From positions 1 through 31,229 of the IMG/VR virus record IMGVR_UViG_3300032116_000893: a DNA stretch of 31,229 bases, one strand, 5' to 3'. A program made the position numbers and the translations under genes. The stretch comes from a virus. Positions 15,378-23,336 of this stretch are shown one piece after another (position 1 is the stretch's first letter; every line of letters begins with the position of its first letter). The notes beneath the pieces were generated by a model. That model was not told the origin of the DNA and did not search any database. It saw only the letters and a list, made by a program, of their open reading frames with translations.

Positions 15378-16181
15378 ATGGACCACTACAAAACATTAGG
15401 CGTTGACCGTAACGCATCACCCGACGAAATTCGTCAAGCGTATAAAAAACTAGCAAGTATTCATCACCCAGACAAGGGTGGTGATACTGCTAGATTTCAA
15501 GAAATTCAATCAGCATACGAGACATTAAGTGACCCTCAGAAAAAATCTGAGTACGATATACCAAAAGGCGGTTTCCCTGGCGGTGGCTTTTCATTTAATG
15601 GTTTCCCTGGTGGATTTAGTTTCCAAACTGGACCTATGAATATAGATGATATATTCGGTCAAATGTTTGGTGGACAAAGGCATCATCACACCCCAACTTA
15701 TAAAACAGTTGTAAATCTTACACTAGAACAAGTGTATAATGGTGATCAGCAAACACTAAATTTTGCAACAAATACAGGCCCAAATAGTGTCCGAATCGAT
15801 ATACCAAAAGGTATAGAAAACGGACAGCAATTACGATATGATAATCTTATTCCCAACGGAGTATTAATCGTTGAGTTTAGAATTTACGATCACCCTAAAT
15901 TCCAAAGAAACGGACTTAATTTGACAAGTGAAATTGAAGTTGACGTACTAGATTTAATTATAGGTACTACAATTGATTTTCAAACTATTTCTGGTAAAAC
16001 GTTTAATGTATCAATTAAACCAAAAACACAACCCAATACAACATTAAGAATTACAGGACAAGGTTTGACGAATGGACATTACAATGGAGACCAAATGTTA
16101 TTGATAAAACCCTTCGTTTCTGATAACATTGATAATGATGTGATTATTAGTATTCTAAAATCTAAAAATAAAGGAAATTAA
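15378..16181 (+). CDS. dnaJ: DnaJ-like co-chaperone (type II, no zinc finger)
   Basis: A 267-aa J-domain protein that would stimulate the ATPase of host DnaK. The J-domain fills residues 1-60, with HPD at 30-32. A Gly/Phe-rich linker (GGFPGGGFSFNGFPGGF) runs to about 85, with a DIF motif (DDIFGQMFGG) at about 89-98. The C-terminal half has the two beta-barrel client domains (VRIDIPKGIENGQQLRY is a clear signature). There is no CxxCxGxG zinc region, so it is DnaJB/CbpA-like. It lies directly before a ClpA-type gene (1-base gap), suggesting unfolding and degradation are linked. The ATG lies five bases after a perfect TATAAT. Confidence 0.95.
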   Translation: MDHYKTLGVDRNASPDEIRQAYKKLASIHHPDKGGDTARFQEIQSAYETLSDPQKKSEYDIPKGGFPGGGFSFNGFPGGFSFQTGPMNIDDIFGQMFGGQRHHHTPTYKTVVNLTLEQVYNGDQQTLNFATNTGPNSVRIDIPKGIENGQQLRYDNLIPNGVLIVEFRIYDHPKFQRNGLNLTSEIEVDVLDLIIGTTIDFQTISGKTFNVSIKPKTQPNTTLRITGQGLTNGHYNGDQMLLIKPFVSDNIDNDVIISILKSKNKGN

Positions 16182-16182
16182 A

Positions 16183-18456
16183 TTGAATAGTTCAGTAGAA
16201 ATTGAATCAATCATTGAGCAAGCTATTATTATAGCCAAAGATCGTTCTCACGAATATTGCACAGTGGAACATCTATTGCTTTCGTTGATGAAGCATACGC
16301 CATTCAAAAAATGCTCAGAGCAGTTTGGAATTGACGTTGAAAACTTAACCAAAGAGTTGATTGCGTATTTGGATAGTTTAAAATCTATTGTACTTAATGT
16401 AGATCAAGGGCAAGAAATTCATCCCAAAAAGACAAACAGCCTTGAACGTGTTATCAATCGTAGTGTAACTCAAGTATTGTTTACAGGTAGAAAAAATGTA
16501 ACTACCGTAGATTTGTATCTCAGTATTATGAGTGAAAATAATAGCCATGCTCATTATTTTCTGTTGAAATACGGTATGACTAAGAACGAATTTCTACCAC
16601 ATTGGCAAAAAACATATAAGGGTGCTGAGTACTCAGGTAACCTTACAGACAGTCAAGCAAATGAAATTCTTGATGAATACACAATCAATCTTACTAAAAT
16701 GGCTCAAGAAGGCAAACTTGAACCACTTATTGGTCGTACTACTGAACTCAATGATATCATCAATGTTCTTGCAAAAAGATTTAAATCAAATGTATTGATG
16801 GTAGGTGATCCTGGTGTAGGTAAGACTGCAATTGCAGAAGGTCTTGCTACTATGATTATTGAAGATGCAGTTCCTGAGTTTTTAAAGAATCATGAATTGT
16901 ATAGCCTTGAAGTTGGTATGTTACTAGCAGGATCAAAGTATCGCGGTGATTTTGAAGAAAAAATTAAGAACATCATTGATGCACTGAACACTAAGAAAAA
17001 AGCTATTCTATTCATTGATGAGGCACATACAATGAAAGGTAGTGGCAATACTAATAATGGTTCAATTGACTTTGCAAGTATGATTAAGCCTGCAATTACT
17101 AAAGGCACACTTAAGATTATTGCAAGCACTACTTGGGAAGAGTATTACGAAAGCTTTGAAAAGGATCGTGCATTGATGCGTAGATTCTATCGTGTTGGCA
17201 TTGATGAACCAAGCACAGATAGCACCATTCGTATTCTACGTGGACTAAGTGAGCGCCTAAATGATTTTCATAATGTAAAAATTACTGAAGAAGCTATTGA
17301 GGCTAGTGTAGATTGTTCGGCACGTTATATTCATGATAGGAAGAATCCTGATAAGTCAATTGATTTACTTGATGCAGCCTGTGCAAAACAACGTGTTTTG
17401 GAAAACAAAGAAGCAGAAATTACTAAAGAGTTAATCTATGAACAAGTTGAACGATTCACAGGCGTTCCTGCAGATAAACTCAGTAATGATTTTAGCGACA
17501 GAGTGAAGAACCTAGAACAAAATGTCAAAGACAAACTGTATGGTCAAGACGATGCAGTTAATAAGGTTCTTGAAAGAATTTATGTAAGCTTTGCTGGCAT
17601 TAACAATGAAACGAAACCAGTTGGTAGTTTCTTGTTCTTAGGACCTACAGGTACAGGTAAAACTGAACTTGCAAAATTGTTAAGCAAGAATCTTGATATG
17701 CCATTGCTCAAGTATGACATGAGTGAATATGGTGAGAAGCATAGTGTAGCAAAACTCATTGGAGCACCTCCCGGCTATGTAGGCTACGGAGAAGGTAACT
17801 TAGGTGGTGGTAAGTTGATTAATGATCTATCTAAAAATCCTTATTCAATTCTGTTATTTGATGAAGTAGAAAAAGCACACCCAGAAGTGTTTGACATATT
17901 CTTACAATTGCTTGATGAAGGTCGCATTACAGGTAGTAACAGTAAAGAAGCTAATGCTAAAAACTGTATCATTATTATGACAAGTAACTTGGGTGCAAGT
18001 GATAGTGAAAAGAACGCTATTGGATTTGGATCTCAGGAAAAAACAGGTGAAGATGAACGTGCTATGAAAGAGTTCTTCAAACCTGAATTTAGAAATAGGC
18101 TTGATTTAATTTGCAAATTCAATAAACTTGATAAGCTTGCTATTAAGAAGATTGTGGTTAAGTTTGTTGATGAACTTAAAAAATCACTTAAATCAGCACA
18201 TGATATTACTCTTAATTTGAGCGAGCCAGTTGTTGAGTATCTTGCAGAAGTTGGTTATGATAGTAAAATGGGAGCAAGACCATTGTCACGTAAAATTGAT
18301 GAGTTGATTAGAGTTCCATTGTCTAAGAAAATTGTATTTGAGAGTGTGAAAAATTCTAATGTATTTGCAGTGTTAAATGGTGAAGAAATAGAATTTAATA
18401 TTGCACCTAAAGTAACTGCATTTGTTGGATATGATGGAGTAATCACAGTTGAATAA
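16183..18456 (+). CDS. clpA: ClpA-type AAA+ unfoldase, TTG start
   Basis: A 757-aa two-ring Clp ATPase, almost exactly ClpA length. It unfolds proteins and passes them to ClpP. Visible parts: Clp N-domain (1-140, HEYCTVEHLLLSLM); Walker A1 GDPGVGKT 208-215, pore loop KYRG 252-255, Walker B1 LFIDEAH 276-282; Walker A2 GPTGTGKT 487-494, GYVGYGEG 531-538, Walker B2 LLFDEVEKAH 557-566, RNR 637-639 and GARP 697-700. There is no ClpB middle coiled coil. IGF at 613-615 sits where ClpA has its IGL ClpP-binding loop, so pairing with host ClpP is predicted; no clpP is in the window. The start is TTG at 16183, supported by AAGGAAAT 5 bases upstream and by family alignment of the N-domain. Confidence 0.95.
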   Translation: MNSSVEIESIIEQAIIIAKDRSHEYCTVEHLLLSLMKHTPFKKCSEQFGIDVENLTKELIAYLDSLKSIVLNVDQGQEIHPKKTNSLERVINRSVTQVLFTGRKNVTTVDLYLSIMSENNSHAHYFLLKYGMTKNEFLPHWQKTYKGAEYSGNLTDSQANEILDEYTINLTKMAQEGKLEPLIGRTTELNDIINVLAKRFKSNVLMVGDPGVGKTAIAEGLATMIIEDAVPEFLKNHELYSLEVGMLLAGSKYRGDFEEKIKNIIDALNTKKKAILFIDEAHTMKGSGNTNNGSIDFASMIKPAITKGTLKIIASTTWEEYYESFEKDRALMRRFYRVGIDEPSTDSTIRILRGLSERLNDFHNVKITEEAIEASVDCSARYIHDRKNPDKSIDLLDAACAKQRVLENKEAEITKELIYEQVERFTGVPADKLSNDFSDRVKNLEQNVKDKLYGQDDAVNKVLERIYVSFAGINNETKPVGSFLFLGPTGTGKTELAKLLSKNLDMPLLKYDMSEYGEKHSVAKLIGAPPGYVGYGEGNLGGGKLINDLSKNPYSILLFDEVEKAHPEVFDIFLQLLDEGRITGSNSKEANAKNCIIIMTSNLGASDSEKNAIGFGSQEKTGEDERAMKEFFKPEFRNRLDLICKFNKLDKLAIKKIVVKFVDELKKSLKSAHDITLNLSEPVVEYLAEVGYDSKMGARPLSRKIDELIRVPLSKKIVFESVKNSNVFAVLNGEEIEFNIAPKVTAFVGYDGVITVE

Positions 18457-19108
18457 CATCAAAGTTATTACTAAAAATAAGTTATACTATGGAAAGTATA
18501 AGTATAGAGCCTATTTATGTTATCCTGATATCTGTTTGATGCGTTATACAAAAACTGAGAAAGAGTTAGATAAAGCAATCGGCTTGCGTAAAACTTATAG
18601 TTTTGGAAGGATGATGTATGAAGATTCCATAAACAAAGAATTTTTACTTAAATTAATAAATTGGCGCAATAATATACCTAAAGAACGTGCAACAGTCAGA
18701 ATAGATTATTCTTGTATAAGTGTTTATAGCAATGATTTAGAAATTATTAAATCCTTAGAACCATTGGCACCTAGTTCAGTTCATTATTCAGAGATAAAAG
18801 TAGAGGGTGACGTGGGTATTCTTTTACGTAATAATCCTAAACATAAATTTAGGACGTATTTTAGGAGCAAAACAGTTCCCGACGGATTTCATGTGGAACT
18901 TGAGAACTTTTTGCAACAATATAGTAAATCAGCACATCCTACGGGAAGTTTGAAAAAGTGGCTTAAAACATCAGGTCCCGCTACATGGCGACTTCGCTAT
19001 TTGGACGCTTGTTTTTTCATAGATTACGACAGTGAAGCCTTTTTGTCCGTACTCGCATTGAATTTTAGTGAGTATTTGGGCAAAACTTATAAAGTAGAAC
19101 AGCGATAG
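18449..19108 (+). CDS. Conserved phage protein, likely TTG start
   Basis: A 219-aa protein, function not known. It likely starts at the TTG at 18449, overlapping the ClpA stop by 8 bases, with GGAG about 9 bases upstream; the next ATG in frame is ~29 residues in. The N-terminal VITKNKLYYGKYKYRA, then RATVRIDYSCISVYSNDLEI, suggest alternating alpha/beta elements. I recall relatives in marine T4-like phages as hypothetical. The C-terminal part is Trp/Arg/Tyr-rich (SLKKWLKTSGPATWRLRYLD). Coupling to clpA suggests co-expression, but no functional link is visible. Confidence 0.7.
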   Translation: MNNIKVITKNKLYYGKYKYRAYLCYPDICLMRYTKTEKELDKAIGLRKTYSFGRMMYEDSINKEFLLKLINWRNNIPKERATVRIDYSCISVYSNDLEIIKSLEPLAPSSVHYSEIKVEGDVGILLRNNPKHKFRTYFRSKTVPDGFHVELENFLQQYSKSAHPTGSLKKWLKTSGPATWRLRYLDACFFIDYDSEAFLSVLALNFSEYLGKTYKVEQR

Positions 19109-19115
19109 ATTTTTT

Positions 19116-19123
19116 GATAAATA
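19116..19123 (+). promoter_or_regulatory. T4-type late promoter core GATAAATA
   Basis: TTTTTTGATAAATACT here is identical over 16 bases to the sequence at 24318-24333. It lies 22 bases before the 55-aa gene and is the apparent promoter of the block that includes the nucleotidyltransferase cluster. Confidence 0.8.
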
Positions 19124-19145
19124 CTCTATTAATGGAGTGTTTACC

Positions 19146-19313
19146 ATGGCTAAAATCGTAGAAGATGTACTAGTTATAAAGTTAAGTAAAATTGTTAAGG
19201 ACAGTGACACAGATGAGTCAAAAATAGCTAGTCCTGAAGTTCAGGCAGCATTAGAACAAGTAGTACAAGAATTAGTTGGCAACTCTGTAGTTGTGGAAGT
19301 GATAGAAACATAA
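19146..19313 (+). CDS. Short conserved phage protein (55 aa)
   Basis: A 55-residue reading frame starting MAKIVEDVLVIKLSKIVKDS and ending VVVEVIET. It is behind a late promoter and its stop overlaps the next start (TAATG). I recall similar ~55-aa proteins in T4-like cyanophages next to small virion proteins. The composition is strand-helix-strand (beta at VLVIKLSKIV, helix PEVQAALEQVVQEL, beta SVVVEVIE), suiting a small structural or assembly subunit. Function unknown. Confidence 0.75.
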   Translation: MAKIVEDVLVIKLSKIVKDSDTDESKIASPEVQAALEQVVQELVGNSVVVEVIET

Positions 19314-19651
19314 TGTCACAAGCCACTACACTTATCCTGCTATCTCAAACTCCTTTTGGATCAGGTCCAAATATTACGGGCACCCGACAGCCCGCTGCTT
19401 CCTATTATTTAGGAAAAAGCGACTTACAAACACTTACTTGGAACTTTACTAATGTAACTGCTACAGTAGTTGTACAAGCAAGTTTGTCAGAGAATCCTAC
19501 AAATTCAGATTGGTTCAATGTTTACACGTTAAGCCCTAGTTCAACTACTGAGTTAGGATACTATAATCTTTCTGGTAATTTTGTTTGGCTAAGAGTTAAT
19601 ATTACTAACTTTACAACAGGTGTAATTCAATCAATAAAGGTCAGCTATTAA
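19313..19651 (+). CDS. Small virion-like beta protein
   Basis: A 112-aa protein, function not known. It is rich in Thr, Ser, Asn and aromatic residues (TWNFTNVTATVVVQASLSEN, then YYNLSGNFVWLRVNITNF), giving a jelly-roll or Ig-like beta sandwich pattern. It overlaps the 55-aa gene by one base (TAATG) and is followed immediately by the nucleotidyltransferase gene. The late promoter and composition favour a virion decoration or tail-tube-accessory protein. No membrane segment or signal peptide. Confidence 0.75.
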   Translation: MSQATTLILLSQTPFGSGPNITGTRQPAASYYLGKSDLQTLTWNFTNVTATVVVQASLSENPTNSDWFNVYTLSPSSTTELGYYNLSGNFVWLRVNITNFTTGVIQSIKVSY

Positions 19652-20395
19652 ATGACTACTAAAATGTTCTTTGAAGGTGGCAATGTAGTACCTGATGCCA
19701 AACCAATCACACGCAAAAATGTTCAGACTGTAGTTAAAAATCTACAAGGAATAATGCCTAAGGGTATTAATGTTTATCCTATAGGTAGTGCAGGTAAAAA
19801 AGATGTAAGCAGCGATATGGATGTTCTTATTGACGCAGCAGAATTAATGAAAATCTTTCCAGTAAAAGATTTAAAAACAGCAAGACAGGGTTTAGAGAAT
19901 TACTTCAAAGAAAATGGATACTTTGCTGCACGTACTGGAGTAAGTGTGCATGTTGGTATACCTACAGGTGAAGGCGGTGATGTAACACAAGTAGACATTA
20001 TGGCTGTAGAAAACGCAAGAGATGTAGTACCATTACATACACATGATTACAGCAAAGACGCTACTATGAAAGGTGGCACATTACATGGTATATGGGCTGA
20101 TTTAACTAACATGAGTTCATTACCAGAACATCCTAGCTTAATGATGAGTCCATACAAAGGATTAGTGGATCGTCAAACTAAAGAATTGATTACAAGCAAC
20201 AAAGACAAGATAGCAAAAATAATTATTGGACCTGAAGCAAGTGCTGAAGATATGGGTAGCGTACATTCTATTCTAGCAGCATTGAGAAGTAATCCAGAGA
20301 AATATAAAGCCATCAAAGATAAATGGGCACCTAACATTGAGATGAATGAAGATGTCCGTAGTTGGTTTAGATACACATTGAATTTATTAAAATGA
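19652..20395 (+). CDS. Pol-beta superfamily nucleotidyltransferase
   Basis: A 247-aa protein with the minimal nucleotidyltransferase signature: GS at 45-46, then SSDMDVLID with D55 and D57 as metal ligands, and the third acid D115 in QVDIM. Such enzymes transfer NMP to RNA, proteins, sugars or antibiotics; the substrate is not deducible. The N-terminus MTTKMFFEGGNVVPDA contains MFFE|G, resembling the hydrophobic-x-E cleavage site of T4 capsid-targeting peptides. The remainder (PLHTHDYSKDATMKGGTLHG) is a family-specific region. It shares a 4-base ATGA overlap with the next gene, itself a nucleotidyl-transfer enzyme, so the two are made together. Confidence 0.82.
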   Translation: MTTKMFFEGGNVVPDAKPITRKNVQTVVKNLQGIMPKGINVYPIGSAGKKDVSSDMDVLIDAAELMKIFPVKDLKTARQGLENYFKENGYFAARTGVSVHVGIPTGEGGDVTQVDIMAVENARDVVPLHTHDYSKDATMKGGTLHGIWADLTNMSSLPEHPSLMMSPYKGLVDRQTKELITSNKDKIAKIIIGPEASAEDMGSVHSILAALRSNPEKYKAIKDKWAPNIEMNEDVRSWFRYTLNLLK

Positions 20396-21519
20396 AAATA
20401 CAATCATTACTAGAAGCTGCAGGACAAGTAGGTCGCAAGTATCAACATGTTGAGGATCTAGTAATAGCCAACGGTAGCAATGGTGGATTACATGCAGTAG
20501 AACGTATGCGTGACATGGCACAAAATTATGGCACTATAGAATTAAAATGGGATGGTATGCCTGTTGTGTATTGGGGTCGTGATGATAATGGTACATTCTA
20601 TATGATACCTAAAAATGCATGGCAATATTTAAAATCAGGCACAATGCAAACTAAAGCAGGTGCATCTACACTAACTAAAAGTCCACAAGATGTAATGAAT
20701 TTTATATTAGGTACAGGCGGCGAAGCAGATGCTAGTCGTATGCAATTTGCAAAACAGTTTGCAAGTTTGTGGCCTTATTTTGAACAAATAAGTCCAGTAC
20801 GAGGTTTTATAGAAGGTGGATTACTTTTTTATCCTGGTGCACCACCAGTATTAAATCAAAAAACAAACACATATGATTTTAAACCTAACATAACAACTTT
20901 TCATGTACCTGCAGACAGTGAATTAGGTAAGCGTATTGCGAACGCTAAAGTTATGGTTGCTGCTACTGGATATTATGATCAAATTGGAAGTGCTGAGGAA
21001 AAAAGATATGAAGATGCAGATCAACTTTCAACACAAGAAGTAATTGTTCAAGGTACAACATATGCTGAATCAATGCCGGGAGTAGACACAACTGGATTAG
21101 ATAGACTTGAGCAATTCATAAGCACTAATGCACAAAAAATAGATAACTTTTTAGCACCAAAGCCAGGAATGAATAATCCAGGCGGAGAGTTATATAATTA
21201 TCTAAATCAACATTTAAGAACATCAGGTTTAGTTAGAGATTTTCCAAATTGGGCACAGAACAATTTGAGTGCAAAGAAAGCACAAACAATGCTATCAGAT
21301 AAAGCTGGTTACGAAGCAACATTGGGTGCAGTAGAAGCATTGACTAATGAAAAAATGAAAATAATACAGTCATTGAGTTTAGGATTGCATGGTGGTATAA
21401 TGCAAACTAAACCAGAAGGCTATGCACAAGCACATCCTGAAATTAATTTCAAGTATGCATTGCCCGGACAGTTTTTAAAATTAATAGACCAACTTAATTG
21501 GCAACCGAGAAAATTATGA
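20392..21519 (+). CDS. Ligase/nucleotidyltransferase-fold protein (DUF6267-like)
   Basis: A 375-aa protein. IELKWDGMPVVYWG at 49-62 resembles motif I (KxDG) of the ATP-dependent ligase/capping enzyme superfamily, with K52 as the would-be adenylated lysine. RGFIEGGLLFY at 137-147 resembles motif III/IIIa. Together these suggest adenylate or nucleotide transfer. I think it belongs to the phage family annotated DUF6267, but could not check. No OB-fold or DNA-binding domain is evident. The N-terminus MKIQSLLEAAGQV fits the capsid-targeting pattern (SLLE|A). It is coupled by ATGA to genes on both sides, both nucleotidyltransferases of other folds, implying one pathway. Confidence 0.72.
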   Translation: MKIQSLLEAAGQVGRKYQHVEDLVIANGSNGGLHAVERMRDMAQNYGTIELKWDGMPVVYWGRDDNGTFYMIPKNAWQYLKSGTMQTKAGASTLTKSPQDVMNFILGTGGEADASRMQFAKQFASLWPYFEQISPVRGFIEGGLLFYPGAPPVLNQKTNTYDFKPNITTFHVPADSELGKRIANAKVMVAATGYYDQIGSAEEKRYEDADQLSTQEVIVQGTTYAESMPGVDTTGLDRLEQFISTNAQKIDNFLAPKPGMNNPGGELYNYLNQHLRTSGLVRDFPNWAQNNLSAKKAQTMLSDKAGYEATLGAVEALTNEKMKIIQSLSLGLHGGIMQTKPEGYAQAHPEINFKYALPGQFLKLIDQLNWQPRKL

Positions 21520-23285
21520 CACAAAGAAATCAAGGCAAAACAGCAGTAGTGGGATGGGGTCGTGGTATGGGCCATAAAGGACATATGCTATTAGCCAGCG
21601 CAGTTATACATCAAGCAAAAGCCATTAATGCTACACCTATTTTTATTTTAAGTAGAACAAGTTTAATAGATCCTAGTACTGGAGATTTATGGGCTGATAC
21701 TAAAAAAGTCAGAGCAACAAAAGATGATCCATTGACACCACAAGAAAAACTAGCAATCTATCAAAAAACATTCCCTGATAATGCAAAAATATTTACAGTA
21801 GCAGATGGTGAATCTGGGTCATTAAATGACGCATTGGCTAATTTAGCCAAACAGGGTTTTAGTAATATTGTTTTAGTTGTTGGTGCAGATCAGAAAGCAG
21901 CATTTCAATATCTAGTCAATCCAAGCAAAGATGGTTCTATACCTTATCAACAAATGGGTCTACAAAATCTATCTGTAATGAGTAGACAAGAAACACAAGC
22001 ACCTGGTAGTGACATAGAGGGGCCAAGGGCAACTCCTATGCGTCAGGTTCTTTTAGATCCTAAAATTAGTAACGAACAAAAGTTTGCAGTATGGCGAGAT
22101 GCTATGCCAGACGCACTAAGTGATAAGGAAGTGTTAGGTTTGATGAGAAAAGCGCAGCAACGTTTGGGTAGGGCAGAACAGGTTGCACCACCTAAACAAC
22201 AAAAAATTAAAGAGTTTATACAACGTGTTCGCCCTATGCTGAAAGAAGCTAGTGTTGAAAAGAAATTAGAAGTTTTAAAATTTATTAAAGAAGCAATATC
22301 TACTAAAAACAAACCAAAAAAATATAAAGTTGAAGTAACTTTTGTAGATGGTAAAAAAGATTACGTAGAGATAGAACATACCGGTGAAGAACTTAGTTCT
22401 ATTGCAAAATTAGCAAGTACACACCAACTAGTAAAAGACAAATTTCCCGACAAAGAGATTCGTTCTATTATGGATCCTTCAATAGAAGAAGATAGGTTTG
22501 ATAATCAAAAAGAAACTGTGAGATTGCCTCCCGAAATGACCGGGCGTGATCCCTCAAAGCCATATGCAGATATAGGACCTTACACCATATCAATGCGAGG
22601 TGATGATGCCACCACACAACAAGATGCACGACATTTAGGTACAATTTTATCAAGTGTCCCTAATCCATTAACTAAAGCAGCTGGTATGGCCATGCGATAT
22701 GCTGGGCAATATGACAAACTACCCACAGGTGAAAAAGTTGCTAGGGCAATAGATAGTGCTGGAACTCCTGACGAAATTAGTAGATATCTAAAAAAGAAGG
22801 CAGTAAAAGAACAAGGCAAAAAAATGAATCCTTTAAATAAACGATTTGAGCCTGAGGTTCCAAATGATGCAGAACTTGATTATCAAGGGTCCGAACGCGG
22901 TCGCTTTCCGCACTACTACGAGATCAGAGACGACGGCGCGGCTTTTGAATTAGAATTAGAGAATGGCAAAAAATATACTGTAGAGCCCGGACATCCTGAA
23001 TGGGACACACTGTACAAACAACATTTTGATTTGCCAACTCCTAATGATGAAGTTGATTGGTATATTGGTAATAATCCCCTAGTTGAAATAGATGACCCAT
23101 ATAATTTACCTAATCGCCACAGCATGGACTATGGAATGCGCAAGACAATGATCCGACGTTTAGCTAAAGCTACAGATTATGATGTAAGTGATTTAAGTCT
23201 AGCAAGCGATGAGGAATTATCTGATTTATACAAAGAGGTATTCCCAGATGATTCAATAAACGAAGATTATCTAGACGAAAAATAA
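21516..23285 (+). CDS. Cytidylyltransferase-like protein with long C-terminal extension
   Basis: A 589-aa protein. The first ~215 residues are a nucleotidylyltransferase (HxGH superfamily) domain: VVGWGRGMGHKGH with HKGH at 20-23, LSRTS at 45-49, LTPQEKLAIYQKTFP at 73-87, VVGADQ at 121-126, and GPRATPMR at 169-176 in the place of the ISxTxxR motif. These enzymes join NTP to a phosphate (as in NMN or pantetheine adenylylation). The C-terminal ~370 residues are charged and unrecognised, with a small beta motif (YKVEVTFVDGKKDYVEIEH). The ATG at 21516, overlapping the previous stop (ATGA), is preferred to the in-frame TTG at 21498. The C-terminus is acidic. Confidence 0.82.
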   Translation: MTQRNQGKTAVVGWGRGMGHKGHMLLASAVIHQAKAINATPIFILSRTSLIDPSTGDLWADTKKVRATKDDPLTPQEKLAIYQKTFPDNAKIFTVADGESGSLNDALANLAKQGFSNIVLVVGADQKAAFQYLVNPSKDGSIPYQQMGLQNLSVMSRQETQAPGSDIEGPRATPMRQVLLDPKISNEQKFAVWRDAMPDALSDKEVLGLMRKAQQRLGRAEQVAPPKQQKIKEFIQRVRPMLKEASVEKKLEVLKFIKEAISTKNKPKKYKVEVTFVDGKKDYVEIEHTGEELSSIAKLASTHQLVKDKFPDKEIRSIMDPSIEEDRFDNQKETVRLPPEMTGRDPSKPYADIGPYTISMRGDDATTQQDARHLGTILSSVPNPLTKAAGMAMRYAGQYDKLPTGEKVARAIDSAGTPDEISRYLKKKAVKEQGKKMNPLNKRFEPEVPNDAELDYQGSERGRFPHYYEIRDDGAAFELELENGKKYTVEPGHPEWDTLYKQHFDLPTPNDEVDWYIGNNPLVEIDDPYNLPNRHSMDYGMRKTMIRRLAKATDYDVSDLSLASDEELSDLYKEVFPDDSINEDYLDEK

Positions 23286-23286
23286 T

Positions 23287-23316
23287 TTGCACCCCAAATC
23301 CTTATGTAAATAATAT
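23287..23316 (+). promoter_or_regulatory. Possible sigma70-like promoter TTGCAC-18-TAATAT
   Basis: TTGCAC (23287-23292) and TAATAT (23311-23316) are 18 bases apart in the 51-base gap before the glycosyltransferase. The start would fall near 23323, leaving a short leader with a good Shine-Dalgarno (GAGGAT, 23328-23333). The -35 resembles that at 9237. Confidence 0.4.
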
Positions 23317-23336
23317 TACATTTTCATGAGGATAAA

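Noticed and set aside
21498-21515. TTG start for the cytidylyltransferase-like gene
   Set aside because: The ATG at 21516 overlaps the previous stop (ATGA), matching the coupling style of neighbouring genes.
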